Origin: Blautia hydrogenotrophica DSM 10507
GTDB taxonomy: Bacteria > Bacillota > Clostridia > Lachnospirales > Lachnospiraceae
NCBI RefSeq assembly: GCF_034356035.1
Contig: NZ_CP136423.1
Location: 2,604,001-2,668,000, forward strand
Length of the DNA: 64,000 nucleotides
Direction: 5' to 3'
Under the pieces are notes generated by a model. It ran no database searches, had not been told where the DNA came from, and worked only from the letters and a program-made list of their open reading frames with translations. The position numbers and the translations under genes are program-made. Shown in pieces: positions 8,752 through 14,882 of this stretch; position 1 is the first letter of the stretch, and the number at the start of each line of letters is the position of its first letter.

Positions 8752-9471
8752 CTATCTACTTACAGCAATCTTCACATTAAGAATTTTTATAACCATTTCT
8801 GCTGCCCTTGTTGCCTGATCGTTATAGTCCTTAGCCAAGGGACTATTAATCAAATCACCATTCTGATGATGAATGAAAACATGTGACAGTTCCCACGCAA
8901 GCTCATAACAAGCTCTCTCTATTGTCACGCCAGTACAAATGCCTATTCGATTATCTTTCAGCATACTGAACACTCCTGGAAATGGACACGACTTTACTTT
9001 AATGCCTTTGTCCTCTGCTACCTTCAAAAGTACTTTTAACATCCTGATAGGATCGTCCATCTGCGGCAGTTCATCTTTCTTCGGATTCTCAACTGGTGCT
9101 GGCCTCGTCTCCACCGTCACTGGTACGTTTTGTTCTTCCTCTGCTCTGAAGTAGTAGTCTACCAGGTAATCATATACTTCCCACGCTTTGTCAGTGTTCA
9201 AAGACTTTGCGTGGAGCAATGCCCCTTTTTCTGTCCAGAGGTAGAGATGACTTGCACGATTCGCAACGAGGTAAGGATTCCTTACCTGCTTCTTAAAGGC
9301 TTTCAGTTCATCACCCGTAAGCGCAATATAATGTTTCTCTTCAACAAACCTACTTCTATTTGCATTAAAATTCGTCTTAATAGTGTCTGTTGTTGTTTGG
9401 TATGCTTCTGCTAATTGTTTGCTAGTAAGAACCCTGATTCCTTTAACCTCTACAGTTACTGGTAATTGCAT
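8752..9471 (-). CDS. ORF6N-domain phage protein with a degenerate metallopeptidase-like C-terminus
   Basis: The 239-residue protein has two parts. Residues 1-115 match the ORF6N DNA-binding domain of phage antirepressors ('GIRVLTSKQLAEAYQTT', 'NANRSRFVEEKHYIALTG', 'LYLWTEKGALLHAK'). Residues 165-239 resemble ImmA/IrrE-like or ArdC-like metallopeptidases, where HExxH is followed by 'EEQADRAAEM'. Here the motif reads WELSH, so the first zinc ligand is missing, although 'YNDQATRAAEMVIKIL' is kept. GGAGG lies 9 bases before the ATG. The gene stands apart from the lysis genes near attL, so it is probably an accessory gene with its own promoter and the ACCTC boxes upstream. An antirepressor role is inferred. 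Confidence 0.7.
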   Translation of the reverse strand: MQLPVTVEVKGIRVLTSKQLAEAYQTTTDTIKTNFNANRSRFVEEKHYIALTGDELKAFKKQVRNPYLVANRASHLYLWTEKGALLHAKSLNTDKAWEVYDYLVDYYFRAEEEQNVPVTVETRPAPVENPKKDELPQMDDPIRMLKVLLKVAEDKGIKVKSCPFPGVFSMLKDNRIGICTGVTIERACYELAWELSHVFIHHQNGDLINSPLAKDYNDQATRAAEMVIKILNVKIAVSR

Positions 9472-9479
9472 AATAAAAT

Positions 9480-9542
9480 ACCTCCATTTTGTAATTTGCC
9501 AAAACAGAGGTACAGTGCTATAATATTTATACCTCTATTTTG
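9480..9542. promoter_or_regulatory. Plus-strand promoter with three operator-like boxes
   Basis: TTGCCA (9496-9501) and TATAAT (9519-9524) are 17 bases apart on the plus strand. Three copies of a 12-base box, ACCTC(C/T)(A/G)TTTTG, lie at 9480-9491, 9500-9511 (inverted) and 9531-9542, covering the promoter and the leader of the ORF6N gene. They look like binding sites for one repressor acting on both directions. Confidence 0.6.
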
Positions 9543-9590
9543 GGGGTGGGTAGTCGGTTTCACTTTCTCAGGGTGCGACTACCCTTTTTT
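9531..9590 (+). ncRNA. Candidate small RNA ending in a strong terminator
   Basis: The plus-strand promoter at 9496-9524 would start a transcript of about 60 bases. It ends at the stem GGGTAGTCG/CGACTACCC (9548-9584) followed by six T. No reading frame fits inside it. Its 3' end is antisense to the last codons of the GIY-YIG-like gene. Function is unknown. Confidence 0.5.
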
Positions 9591-9998
9591 CTTATAAATT
9601 GCCCCGTAATGTAGCGTTTGTGTCACTATCGCATCTTCATATTCTGTCACATAAAATATATCTGGCATTTTTTCAAAGAAATATTTAAGGCTTATATTAA
9701 AAAATTCTCCTTGTACGCCTCTTCCTGGTCTTGGCGGAACTCTAAATTCCTGAAAATAATTATGCAAAATCTCTTCATTCTCCCAAAAATTCAAATGCGG
9801 TGGTGACAAACAAAATATTGTTCCTTTTCTTCCTATATTGGACAATCTGGCTTTAGGCATGCTCGTTGCTCCTATTTTTACCAAATAAAATCCTTGTAGA
9901 ACAGGAATTTTTACAGCATAGCAAAATCCCATTTCGGGATTAAATGCTCCTGACGGGAAATCACGATTTCCTATTCTACACCTCCATTTCTTAGGCAT
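9579..9998 (-). CDS. GIY-YIG / T5orf172-like protein
   Basis: The 139-residue protein contains 'GFYLVKIGATSMPKARLSNI' near residue 36, then 'PHLNFWENEEILHNYFQEFR' and 'GEFFNIS'. This spacing resembles the GIY-YIG nuclease superfamily, in particular T5orf172/MUG113-type proteins (Y..KIG.T, R, E..LH..F, E.F.I). Nuclease activity is therefore possible but unproven; the first motif is K-I-G rather than G-I-Y. It overlaps the upstream RHH gene by 8 bases, so the two are made together from the autoregulated promoter at 10.2 kb. It is not a standard structural gene and looks like a moron or a toxin-antitoxin-like pair. Confidence 0.55.
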   Translation of the reverse strand: MPKKWRCRIGNRDFPSGAFNPEMGFCYAVKIPVLQGFYLVKIGATSMPKARLSNIGRKGTIFCLSPPHLNFWENEEILHNYFQEFRVPPRPGRGVQGEFFNISLKYFFEKMPDIFYVTEYEDAIVTQTLHYGAIYKKKG

Positions 9999-10182
9999 TT
10001 TTATCGTTCCTTCCCATTCTTTGATACCGTTCCTCTATTCCATTTCTTACTACTTCTGAACGGTTTGTATTTTCTTTTTCGCATATTTCATCTAGCTTAT
10101 CAACCGTCTCTTTATCCATTCTAACACGGAGCATATAATCTTTAAGACTTGCTGTCGGTCTTCCAACTTTCTTTGTAGCCAT
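9991..10182 (-). CDS. Ribbon-helix-helix DNA-binding protein (CopG/Arc type)
   Basis: The 63-residue protein has the RHH pattern: the strand 'YMLRVRMDKETVDKLDEI' followed by helices with 'TNRSEVVRNGIEERY'. Such small dimers bind palindromes and often act as antitoxins or autorepressors. A perfect 13-bp inverted repeat flanks the -10 box of its own promoter, which supports autoregulation. It is followed, with an 8-base overlap, by the GIY-YIG-like gene, the arrangement of an antitoxin before its toxin. The pair lies between endolysin and attL with no link to virion genes. Confidence 0.8.
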   Translation of the reverse strand: MATKKVGRPTASLKDYMLRVRMDKETVDKLDEICEKENTNRSEVVRNGIEERYQRMGRNDKNA

Positions 10183-10193
10183 TTCCTCACCTC

Positions 10194-10242
10194 TTTTTGT
10201 TGCTACAATATTTATTCTAATTTAGTAGCAACAAAAAGTCAA
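10194..10242 (-). promoter_or_regulatory. Promoter and palindromic operator of the RHH/GIY-YIG-like pair
   Basis: On the minus strand TTGACT (10237-10242) and TAGAAT (10214-10219) are 17 bases apart. The arms TTTTTGTTGCTAC (10194-10206) and GTAGCAACAAAAA (10225-10237) are perfect inverted repeats on either side of the -10 box, so a bound dimer pair would block RNA polymerase. Confidence 0.8.
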
Positions 10243-10262
10243 GAGGTAATTTCCATTTCCTT

Positions 10263-12122
10263 CTAAATTTTCTTAATGCTATCCGCCCAGGCATACCCTA
10301 TGTACTGATCGGCCACACAGACCTTGTACCAGTTGTCCTCATAGCCGTCCCGGCCTAAGACATCCACACGGTTTCCTTTGACAAGCTTCGGCCACCCGGT
10401 GATCGCATCCGAAGCCTTCTTCGGTTCCAGATGGACCACACAGGTCTTCTGCACCTCGCCCACAAACCTGGCAAAGCCCTGTTCTGTACGATTGTCTTTA
10501 TAAGCCTCTGTATCTACCGGCTTGACGCTGTCCGCCCAGACATAGCCGATATGCTCATCTGCGATGTAGACTTTATACCAGCCGTCCTGATAGCCATAAC
10601 GGCCCAAGACATCCACCAAGTTGCCCGGAGCCAGCTTCGGATATCCCGTGATCGCAGGAGAGGCTTTCTTGGCAGCCTCATGGACCGCACAGGTCTTCTG
10701 TACTTCACCTACGAATCTGGCAAACCCTTTCTGAGTCTGTTCTTTCTTCTTCACCTCTGCGCTCAGCTTTTTTTGGGTAGCTGGCCCGGCATTTCCGTCC
10801 TGTTCCAAACCATAATCTCCCTGGAATTCCTGGGTTGCTGCCTTGGTAGCTGGACCGAAATCCCCGTCCGCTCCGTTCTTTCCGCAGTTATAACCGATCT
10901 CAATCAGATTCTTCTGATACACCTTCACAGCTTCTCCTTGATCGCCCTCACAAAGGTAATCCTTCTGTGGTGTGTTTCCCAGATGCTCATCCATCCAGGC
11001 AGCTGCCACATTCCAGTCTATCCGGCAGAACTTTGTCCCCGGAAGCTTACTGTTAAAATACGATTTTGCGCAGACCCCTCCGCCGTTGGCAATCACCCCG
11101 GATGCCCCGGAAGTATTACCTTCAATAGTGGTAAATTTATCTCCATTTACAGCAGTAACAATCCCTGTATGGGCGAACGTGCCGCCTCGGTAAAAGATCA
11201 CGATATCTCCCACCTCCGGGTTTGCATACTGGGTAAACAGGCCTGCCAGCGTCGGACAATACACATACGGCCAGTGTTTTAACAGCGCTGCCGCCGTCGC
11301 CTGGTCAAAGGCCTTCATGAATATCCAGGAGACAAAAGCCGCGCACCATGCCTGCCCCTGATAAGCCGGATAGACATCCCTCCAATATTTAGTGTAGTTA
11401 TTGCTGCCGGCATTCGCCGTCTTATCGTCAAGCTGGCTGTTAGAGCTTTTCTCCAGATAGCCGATTTCCCCGGACGCAATGGAAATCACACGGTTTATCG
11501 CATCATTCTTGCTGTACATGCTTGTTTCCTCCTTATAATTCTTATAAAACACATCCATATCCACATTCCCATGAATCCCGGACACCCGTCCTTTCGAGCT
11601 GTACTGCCATCCTGCCCCAACGGTTGGCCGCAGCCGCTCCTGGATAGTTCCGTTGTCATTGTATGGGTAGGCCGCAATCCAAAAATCATACTGCTTACAG
11701 TCGCTGGGAATCACATTATCATACCAGTCCTTGTTACTGTAAATACCAAACCGATACCCCGCGGATGTCACTGCTGCCCAAAAGGTTTTTACCATTGTAG
11801 ATAAGGTGCTTTTGGGAAGTTCTCTTTGGCGGTCATATTCCAGATCCAGCCAGATTGGGAAGTCCAGCTCCCTTCCGCCCAAAGTATCAATAACGGCTTC
11901 CGCTTCTTCTTGAATCTCTGCTACGGACATGGCATAGCTGTACTTGTAGACACCTACAGGAATTCCGTTGTCTATACATCCCTGGTAATTGTGCCAAAAA
12001 CTTGCATCTACACCGTACCGTTCCGTGATCCGCAGGATTGCAAACTGGATTCCTGCATTTTTAACCTTTTTCCAGTCCGGTTTCCCCTGATAACTGGATA
12101 CATCAATTCCTTTGATTTCCAT
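10263..12122 (-). CDS. Modular endolysin: GH25 lysozyme, CHAP, PG-binding and two SH3 domains
   Basis: The 619-residue protein has five modules. Residues 1-200 are a GH25 muramidase ('GIDVSSYQGKPDW', 'PIWLDLEY'). Residues 205-375 form a CHAP-type amidase/peptidase with Cys in 'QAWCAAFVSW' and His in 'TFAHTGIVTAV'. Residues 390-450 are a peptidoglycan-binding domain ('GDFGPATKAATQEFQG'). Two near-identical SH3 repeats end the protein, each starting 'GFARFVGEVQKTC'. Start 12122 follows GGAGG at 5 bases. A second strong site (AAGGAGG, 11528-11534) precedes Met202, which would give a CHAP-PG-SH3 product. With the holin upstream it forms the lysis module. Confidence 0.93.
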   Translation of the reverse strand: MEIKGIDVSSYQGKPDWKKVKNAGIQFAILRITERYGVDASFWHNYQGCIDNGIPVGVYKYSYAMSVAEIQEEAEAVIDTLGGRELDFPIWLDLEYDRQRELPKSTLSTMVKTFWAAVTSAGYRFGIYSNKDWYDNVIPSDCKQYDFWIAAYPYNDNGTIQERLRPTVGAGWQYSSKGRVSGIHGNVDMDVFYKNYKEETSMYSKNDAINRVISIASGEIGYLEKSSNSQLDDKTANAGSNNYTKYWRDVYPAYQGQAWCAAFVSWIFMKAFDQATAAALLKHWPYVYCPTLAGLFTQYANPEVGDIVIFYRGGTFAHTGIVTAVNGDKFTTIEGNTSGASGVIANGGGVCAKSYFNSKLPGTKFCRIDWNVAAAWMDEHLGNTPQKDYLCEGDQGEAVKVYQKNLIEIGYNCGKNGADGDFGPATKAATQEFQGDYGLEQDGNAGPATQKKLSAEVKKKEQTQKGFARFVGEVQKTCAVHEAAKKASPAITGYPKLAPGNLVDVLGRYGYQDGWYKVYIADEHIGYVWADSVKPVDTEAYKDNRTEQGFARFVGEVQKTCVVHLEPKKASDAITGWPKLVKGNRVDVLGRDGYEDNWYKVCVADQYIGYAWADSIKKI

Positions 12123-12158
12123 AACTTCCTCCAAACACAAAAAGAGAACCCTTTCGGA

Positions 12159-12187
12159 TTCTCATAAATACCAAAATATGCTATAAT
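12159..12187 (+). promoter_or_regulatory. Promoter of the par-like toxin RNA
   Basis: An extended -10 (TGCTATAAT, hexamer 12182-12187) is preceded, at 17 bases, by a weak -35 (TTCTCA). The plus-strand transcript would begin near 12194. Confidence 0.65.
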
Positions 12188-12230
12188 ACCTGTGTTGCCA
12201 CTCCTATACCGGCACGGGAGGGAGACACTT

Positions 12231-12305
12231 ATAACTTTTCTTCTTTCTGTCACGGCAGGTGTGGTTTGCCACCTCATCTGCAAATGGCTGGACAAAGAGA
12301 AGTAG
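12231..12305 (+). CDS. Fst/par-like type I toxin peptide (24 aa, non-canonical ATA start)
   Basis: The frame from 12231 encodes a 24-residue peptide: a hydrophobic stretch (TFLLSVTAGVVCHLIC) followed by K-W-L-D and a charged tail (KEK). This is the form of Fst/Ldr-type membrane toxins. GGGAGGGAG ends 6 bases upstream, but the codon in start position is ATA. No ATG, GTG or TTG lies at proper spacing; an in-frame TTG at 12195 would be almost at the RNA 5' end. The ribosome site can pair with upstream ACTCC, as in par RNA I. Expression may be silenced, or started at ATA. It is convergent with an antisense RNA. Confidence 0.55.
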   Translation: MTFLLSVTAGVVCHLICKWLDKEK

Positions 12306-12349
12306 CCGGCAACCAGCCTAGGGCATAAGCCACCCTGCAAAAACGGAAT

Positions 12350-12384
12350 AGAAAACCCCAGAGGATGCCGCCTCCGGGGTTTTT
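12350..12384. terminator. Bidirectional terminator of the par-like locus
   Basis: AAAACCCC and GGGGTTTT, with inner GAGG/CCTC, form a stem usable on both strands. Plus-strand toxin RNA and minus-strand antisense RNA would both end here and share this sequence. Confidence 0.75.
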
Positions 12385-12419
12385 GCTGACTTACAGAAGT
12401 CACTTATAACTTTTGCCTA
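12350..12419 (-). ncRNA. Candidate antisense RNA antitoxin of the par-like locus
   Basis: A minus-strand promoter (TTGAAA 12448-12453, 17 bases, TATAAT 12425-12430, with extended TGC) drives a transcript of about 70 bases ending at the shared terminator. Its 5' part is complementary to CACTTATAACTTTT (12401-12414). That is a perfect direct repeat of the toxin initiation region (12226-12239), so it can pair with the toxin mRNA at its ribosome binding site. This is the layout of the pAD1 par RNA I/RNA II system. Confidence 0.7.
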
Positions 12420-12459
12420 CTGGCATTATAGCATATGCAGTTTTCTATTTCAAGATTCT

Positions 12460-12849
12460 TTATTTTACTTTTTCCATCAAGGCTTCTTGTAATACCTGGG
12501 AAAAATTCACTCCCGCTTTGATGGCTGCATCGTTTAACCATTCAGGGATACTAAGCGTTTTCTTTACCGCCCGTGAATTATGTTTCCTCTGATATTCCAT
12601 CATGTCAAACTCCACAATCACCAATACTCCGTTATCTACGGTTATCTGATCTACCTCTGTCGGTTTTGGAATCTCTTCTTTTTCTTCTGCTCTTCCCGTT
12701 AAAACAAGTCCAAGTGCCTCTACTGCCATCTCATAGGCTTCCTGCATATCATCCCCCTCTGTCAGACATTCCGGAAAATCAGGAAACGATATCCAAAAAC
12801 CACCTTCTTCTGCTTTGTGAAATACTGCTGGATAAAATAACTTGTTCAT
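12460..12849 (-). CDS. hicB: HicB-family antitoxin (first hicAB pair)
   Basis: The 129-residue protein has the HicB layout. An N-terminal partial RNase-H-like fold ('YPAVFHKAEEGGFWISFPDF', then 'CLTEGDDMQEAYEMAVEAL') is followed by a C-terminal helical DNA-binding part ('SIPEWLNDAAIKAGVNFSQV'). HicB neutralises the HicA mRNA interferase and represses the operon. It lies 36 bases downstream of hicA in the same direction. The pair sits between endolysin and holin and has its own promoter, so it is not part of the lysis function. Confidence 0.9.
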   Translation of the reverse strand: MNKLFYPAVFHKAEEGGFWISFPDFPECLTEGDDMQEAYEMAVEALGLVLTGRAEEKEEIPKPTEVDQITVDNGVLVIVEFDMMEYQRKHNSRAVKKTLSIPEWLNDAAIKAGVNFSQVLQEALMEKVK

Positions 12850-12885
12850 ACGTGATACCTCCGCGTCATATTTCAGGCGCAGGGC

Positions 12886-13074
12886 TTATCTTAGCCCTGC
12901 CTGTTTTAGTATTGCCTGCTCCAGACCTTTTTTCATCGCCTTGGAGTGATAAGGAACAACTACAGATCTCCCAGTAGTTTGGTTTCTCATGGTGATATGA
13001 GAACCATTTTGTCTGATTTCCTCAAACCCGTTCTTTTTGAGATGTTTTATCATCTCTCTCGGCGTCATTGGCAT
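12886..13074 (-). CDS. hicA: HicA-family mRNA interferase toxin (first pair)
   Basis: The 62-residue protein has the HicA double-stranded RNA-binding-like fold: 'MTPREMIKHLKKNGFEEIRQ', then the catalytic His region 'NGSHITMRN', and 'VVVPYHSKAMKKG'. HicA cleaves mRNAs when free of HicB. The gene is intact, and it is preceded by a promoter with an operator inside its spacer. As a toxin-antitoxin module it would help keep the prophage in the cell or act in defence; which one cannot be told. Confidence 0.9.
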   Translation of the reverse strand: MPMTPREMIKHLKKNGFEEIRQNGSHITMRNQTTGRSVVVPYHSKAMKKGLEQAILKQAGLR

Positions 13075-13105
13075 CGTAAGTATCTCCTTTCCTTATCATG
13101 CTCTT

Positions 13106-13155
13106 ATTGTACCACGTATTTTTACGTATGTCAATTATTTTACGTATTTTTACGT
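13106..13155 (-). promoter_or_regulatory. hicAB promoter with paired TACGTA operators
   Basis: TTGACA (13129-13134) and TACAAT (13106-13111) are 17 bases apart on the minus strand. The palindrome ACGTATTTTTACGT fills the spacer (13114-13127). A second identical copy lies upstream at 13142-13155, centre-to-centre 28 bases away. HicB is the expected ligand. Confidence 0.8.
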
Positions 13156-13158
13156 ATC

Positions 13159-13617
13159 TCATTCTTTCTCTGAATCTTTATTCACAATCTTATCTGCCAC
13201 TTCCAGCCCTTTGATTAAAATTACAGGCACATGAAAACCTGCCTCCACAAAGTTCTCGCAGATCGACCGGATCTCATTTACCAAAAGGCTCGCCAGCACA
13301 AACCAGCCCAGCAGTGTGGTGATCCCCAAGTCTATACTGATGGCCTTGCCGATCTCAATAAATACGGCGGACGCCCCAAAAGCTACCATCACCATCAACC
13401 AGTAACCCAGTTTCTTTAGGACTCCCTGCCAACCTTTGACAGAATTTTCCTTCTGGTTTATGCGGCTTTTCATCCACCCCGTCAGCCAGTCAGCCACATT
13501 CAAAAGCAAAAAAGCCACAAATAAAATCCAATGTTCCCCCAAAATATAAGAGAGGACGGCCACCACCGTCCCCACAATCACGTTATACCCGTCAATGATC
13601 GGTTCCGCATAATTCAT
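13159..13617 (-). CDS. Phage holin (toxin secretion/lysis holin family)
   Basis: The protein of about 152 residues has an N-terminal membrane segment ('VAVLSYILGEHWILFVAFLL') followed by 'NVADWLTGWMKSRINQKENS'. It then has two more hydrophobic segments. The DWLTG and KxxxNSxKGxxG motifs are typical of the phi29-type/TIGR01593 holin family of Firmicutes phages. It would form pores that let the endolysin reach the wall. The ATG at 13617 is preferred over 13626 because the ribosome site GGAGGG is too close to the latter. It lies directly after the tail genes, but the hicAB and par loci separate it from the endolysin. Confidence 0.88.
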   Translation of the reverse strand: MNYAEPIIDGYNVIVGTVVAVLSYILGEHWILFVAFLLLNVADWLTGWMKSRINQKENSVKGWQGVLKKLGYWLMVMVAFGASAVFIEIGKAISIDLGITTLLGWFVLASLLVNEIRSICENFVEAGFHVPVILIKGLEVADKIVNKDSEKE

Positions 13618-13638
13618 TTTCCTCATACCCTCCGCTCC

Positions 13639-14139
13639 TTAATCTGTAAAATAAATCGCATGTAAAAAGATGGCTGTATTTGCCTGTATGGCCTCATAGC
13701 CACCGGAATTCGAAGAAAACGCACGGGATACTGTCACGGTTCCGTCCACGTTTACATGAATCTGAAAAACTTTGTCCACATTTGTATAACCTGGACAAAT
13801 CACCATCTTAGAAGGTCGGTATTCTTCCGGCAGCGTAATCCCTATCCGCACTTCCGTCGTAGAGCCTCCAATGTTATTTTTCGTATTTCTCACTCCACCT
13901 GACAATTCCACCACGTTTCCGCGTTTTCTCACCTGCGGCTGATGTCCGTAAACCACCTCATAATTCCCATCCGGTGTTAATGTCACCCAGCCGGTATCCT
14001 TCTCCAAAAATGTTTTCAGCGTATTAAGCGTTGCCTTTTTAGTTCCCTCGGCATCTTCTAGCGCGATCTGGTCGCTTTCCTCCAGGGATGTTTTCTCCTG
14101 TAGCTCTCCAATCGCCACTCTCTTATAAATTTCAGCCAC
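13639..14139 (-). CDS. Baseplate/tail-tip accessory protein
   Basis: The 166-residue protein starts with a helical segment ('SLEESDQIALEDAEGTKKATL') that reads like the trimerisation base of tail fibre proteins. A beta-rich C-terminal domain follows ('GWVTLTPDGNYEVVYGHQPQ', 'VVELSGGVRNT', 'FLHAIYFTD'). I do not recognise a named family. Position just before the holin, after the Ig-like genes, suggests a virion surface or receptor-contact protein. It overlaps the preceding small gene by 8 bases. Confidence 0.6.
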   Translation of the reverse strand: MAEIYKRVAIGELQEKTSLEESDQIALEDAEGTKKATLNTLKTFLEKDTGWVTLTPDGNYEVVYGHQPQVRKRGNVVELSGGVRNTKNNIGGSTTEVRIGITLPEEYRPSKMVICPGYTNVDKVFQIHVNVDGTVTVSRAFSSNSGGYEAIQANTAIFLHAIYFTD

Positions 14140-14314
14140 TGTTTCCCTCCTTTACCTGAATTGGGCTTTTGTTTTTCGTTGTCAGCAGTTTCCCGTCCTT
14201 CGTTGCCAACACCGGGACAATCGGACGCACGTCCGCCACAATCCTATAAGAAGCGCCGGTTTCCACGGGGTTCGGCAGCACCTGGACGCTGAGAATATCC
14301 AACATCGCCTTCAT
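14132..14314 (-). CDS. Small phage tail-region protein with PNPV-GA-Y motif
   Basis: The 60-residue protein has an N-terminal segment 'VQVLPNPVETGASYRIVADV' and a C-terminal 'LLTTKNKSPIQVKEG'. The first part closely resembles the end of the 304-residue Ig-like protein encoded three genes upstream (EPNPVDAGATYLIKVKV), so it looks like a broken-off or duplicated module. Both ends overlap the neighbours by a few bases. No function is known. Confidence 0.6.
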   Translation of the reverse strand: MKAMLDILSVQVLPNPVETGASYRIVADVRPIVPVLATKDGKLLTTKNKSPIQVKEGNSG

Positions 14315-14583
14315 CCACTCACCTCAATTCGTATCACCTCAATCAAGGTCTCATCCCCAATCCAGTAGGTGATCTTTAATTTATAAATTCCGATTTGCTC
14401 TGGAGCGATCAGCACATCAATCACATGGTCCAGAATCTGTGCGTCCCCAAAATCTTCTACTTTCGTTCCACGAACCAGTTCAAACTGCGCTTTTAAAATC
14501 GTAAACGGTTCTCCCCTTATATTTTTTATCTGAAGACGTACATGCCGTTCTTCTCCCTGGTCAAACATCAGTATCTTCTGCAT
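14311..14583 (-). CDS. Phage protein of unknown function (beta-rich, baseplate region)
   Basis: The 90-residue protein begins MQKILMFDQGEERHVRLQIK and is mostly beta-strand ('FTILKAQFELVRG', 'IGIYKLKITYWIGDETLIEV'). The start at 14583 is supported by AAGGAGGGCGG directly upstream; the ATG at 14640 lacks a site. It may be an Ig-like or fibre-associated domain like its neighbours. It overlaps the next gene by 4 bases and the previous one by 16. Confidence 0.6.
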   Translation of the reverse strand: MQKILMFDQGEERHVRLQIKNIRGEPFTILKAQFELVRGTKVEDFGDAQILDHVIDVLIAPEQIGIYKLKITYWIGDETLIEVIRIEVSG

Positions 14584-14882
14584 ACCGCCCTCCTTACCAA
14601 CTCTGCATAATAATAGCTCGTTAAAACTTTGGTTTCCCATACCGGTCTTTCTGCTTTCGCATCGTAGGGGTAGGGTTCCAGCCGCAGGCAGAGGTCTTCC
14701 AGGTGGAAAGTCACCAGGATTTTCGTGCAGTAGGCCACATTCCCTGCGTCGTCATAAGCGGTAAAATCCGCAATATAGGTTCCGCTTTTCGGCGGGGGAA
14801 TGGCGATTTCCCACCAATCCCCTTCCACCCGTTCCAGAACCATCTCTTTTCCATCGATGTTCCCTACTAAACGTATTACCAT
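14568..14882 (-). CDS. Ig-like phage protein
   Basis: The 104-residue protein contains 'GTYIADFTAYDDAGNVAYCT' and 'EDLCLRLEPYPYDAKAERP'. These parallel 'YYSMKLTATDDAGNS' and 'EDLRLVVKEK' in the adjacent 304-residue protein, so both share one Ig-like beta-sandwich module. Its ATG overlaps the upstream stop codon (TGATG), which indicates coupled translation. Ig-like domains on phage virions often help loose binding to cell-surface sugars; that role is inferred. Confidence 0.65.
   Translation of the reverse strand: MVIRLVGNIDGKEMVLERVEGDWWEIAIPPPKSGTYIADFTAYDDAGNVAYCTKILVTFHLEDLCLRLEPYPYDAKAERPVWETKVLTSYYYAELVRRAVCRRY

Larger units (their letters stand above)
12226..12414 (+). repeat. 14-bp direct repeat pair flanking the par-like locus
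   Basis: CACTTATAACTTTT occurs at 12226-12239 and 12401-12414. One copy covers the toxin start and the other the 5' part of the antisense RNA. It corresponds to the DRa/DRb interaction repeats of par loci. Confidence 0.75.

Noticed and set aside
10431..11282. Long open frame on the plus strand opposite the endolysin
   Set aside because: It has no ribosome site, and its codon pattern mirrors the endolysin gene on the other strand. The endolysin reading is fully explained by known domains.
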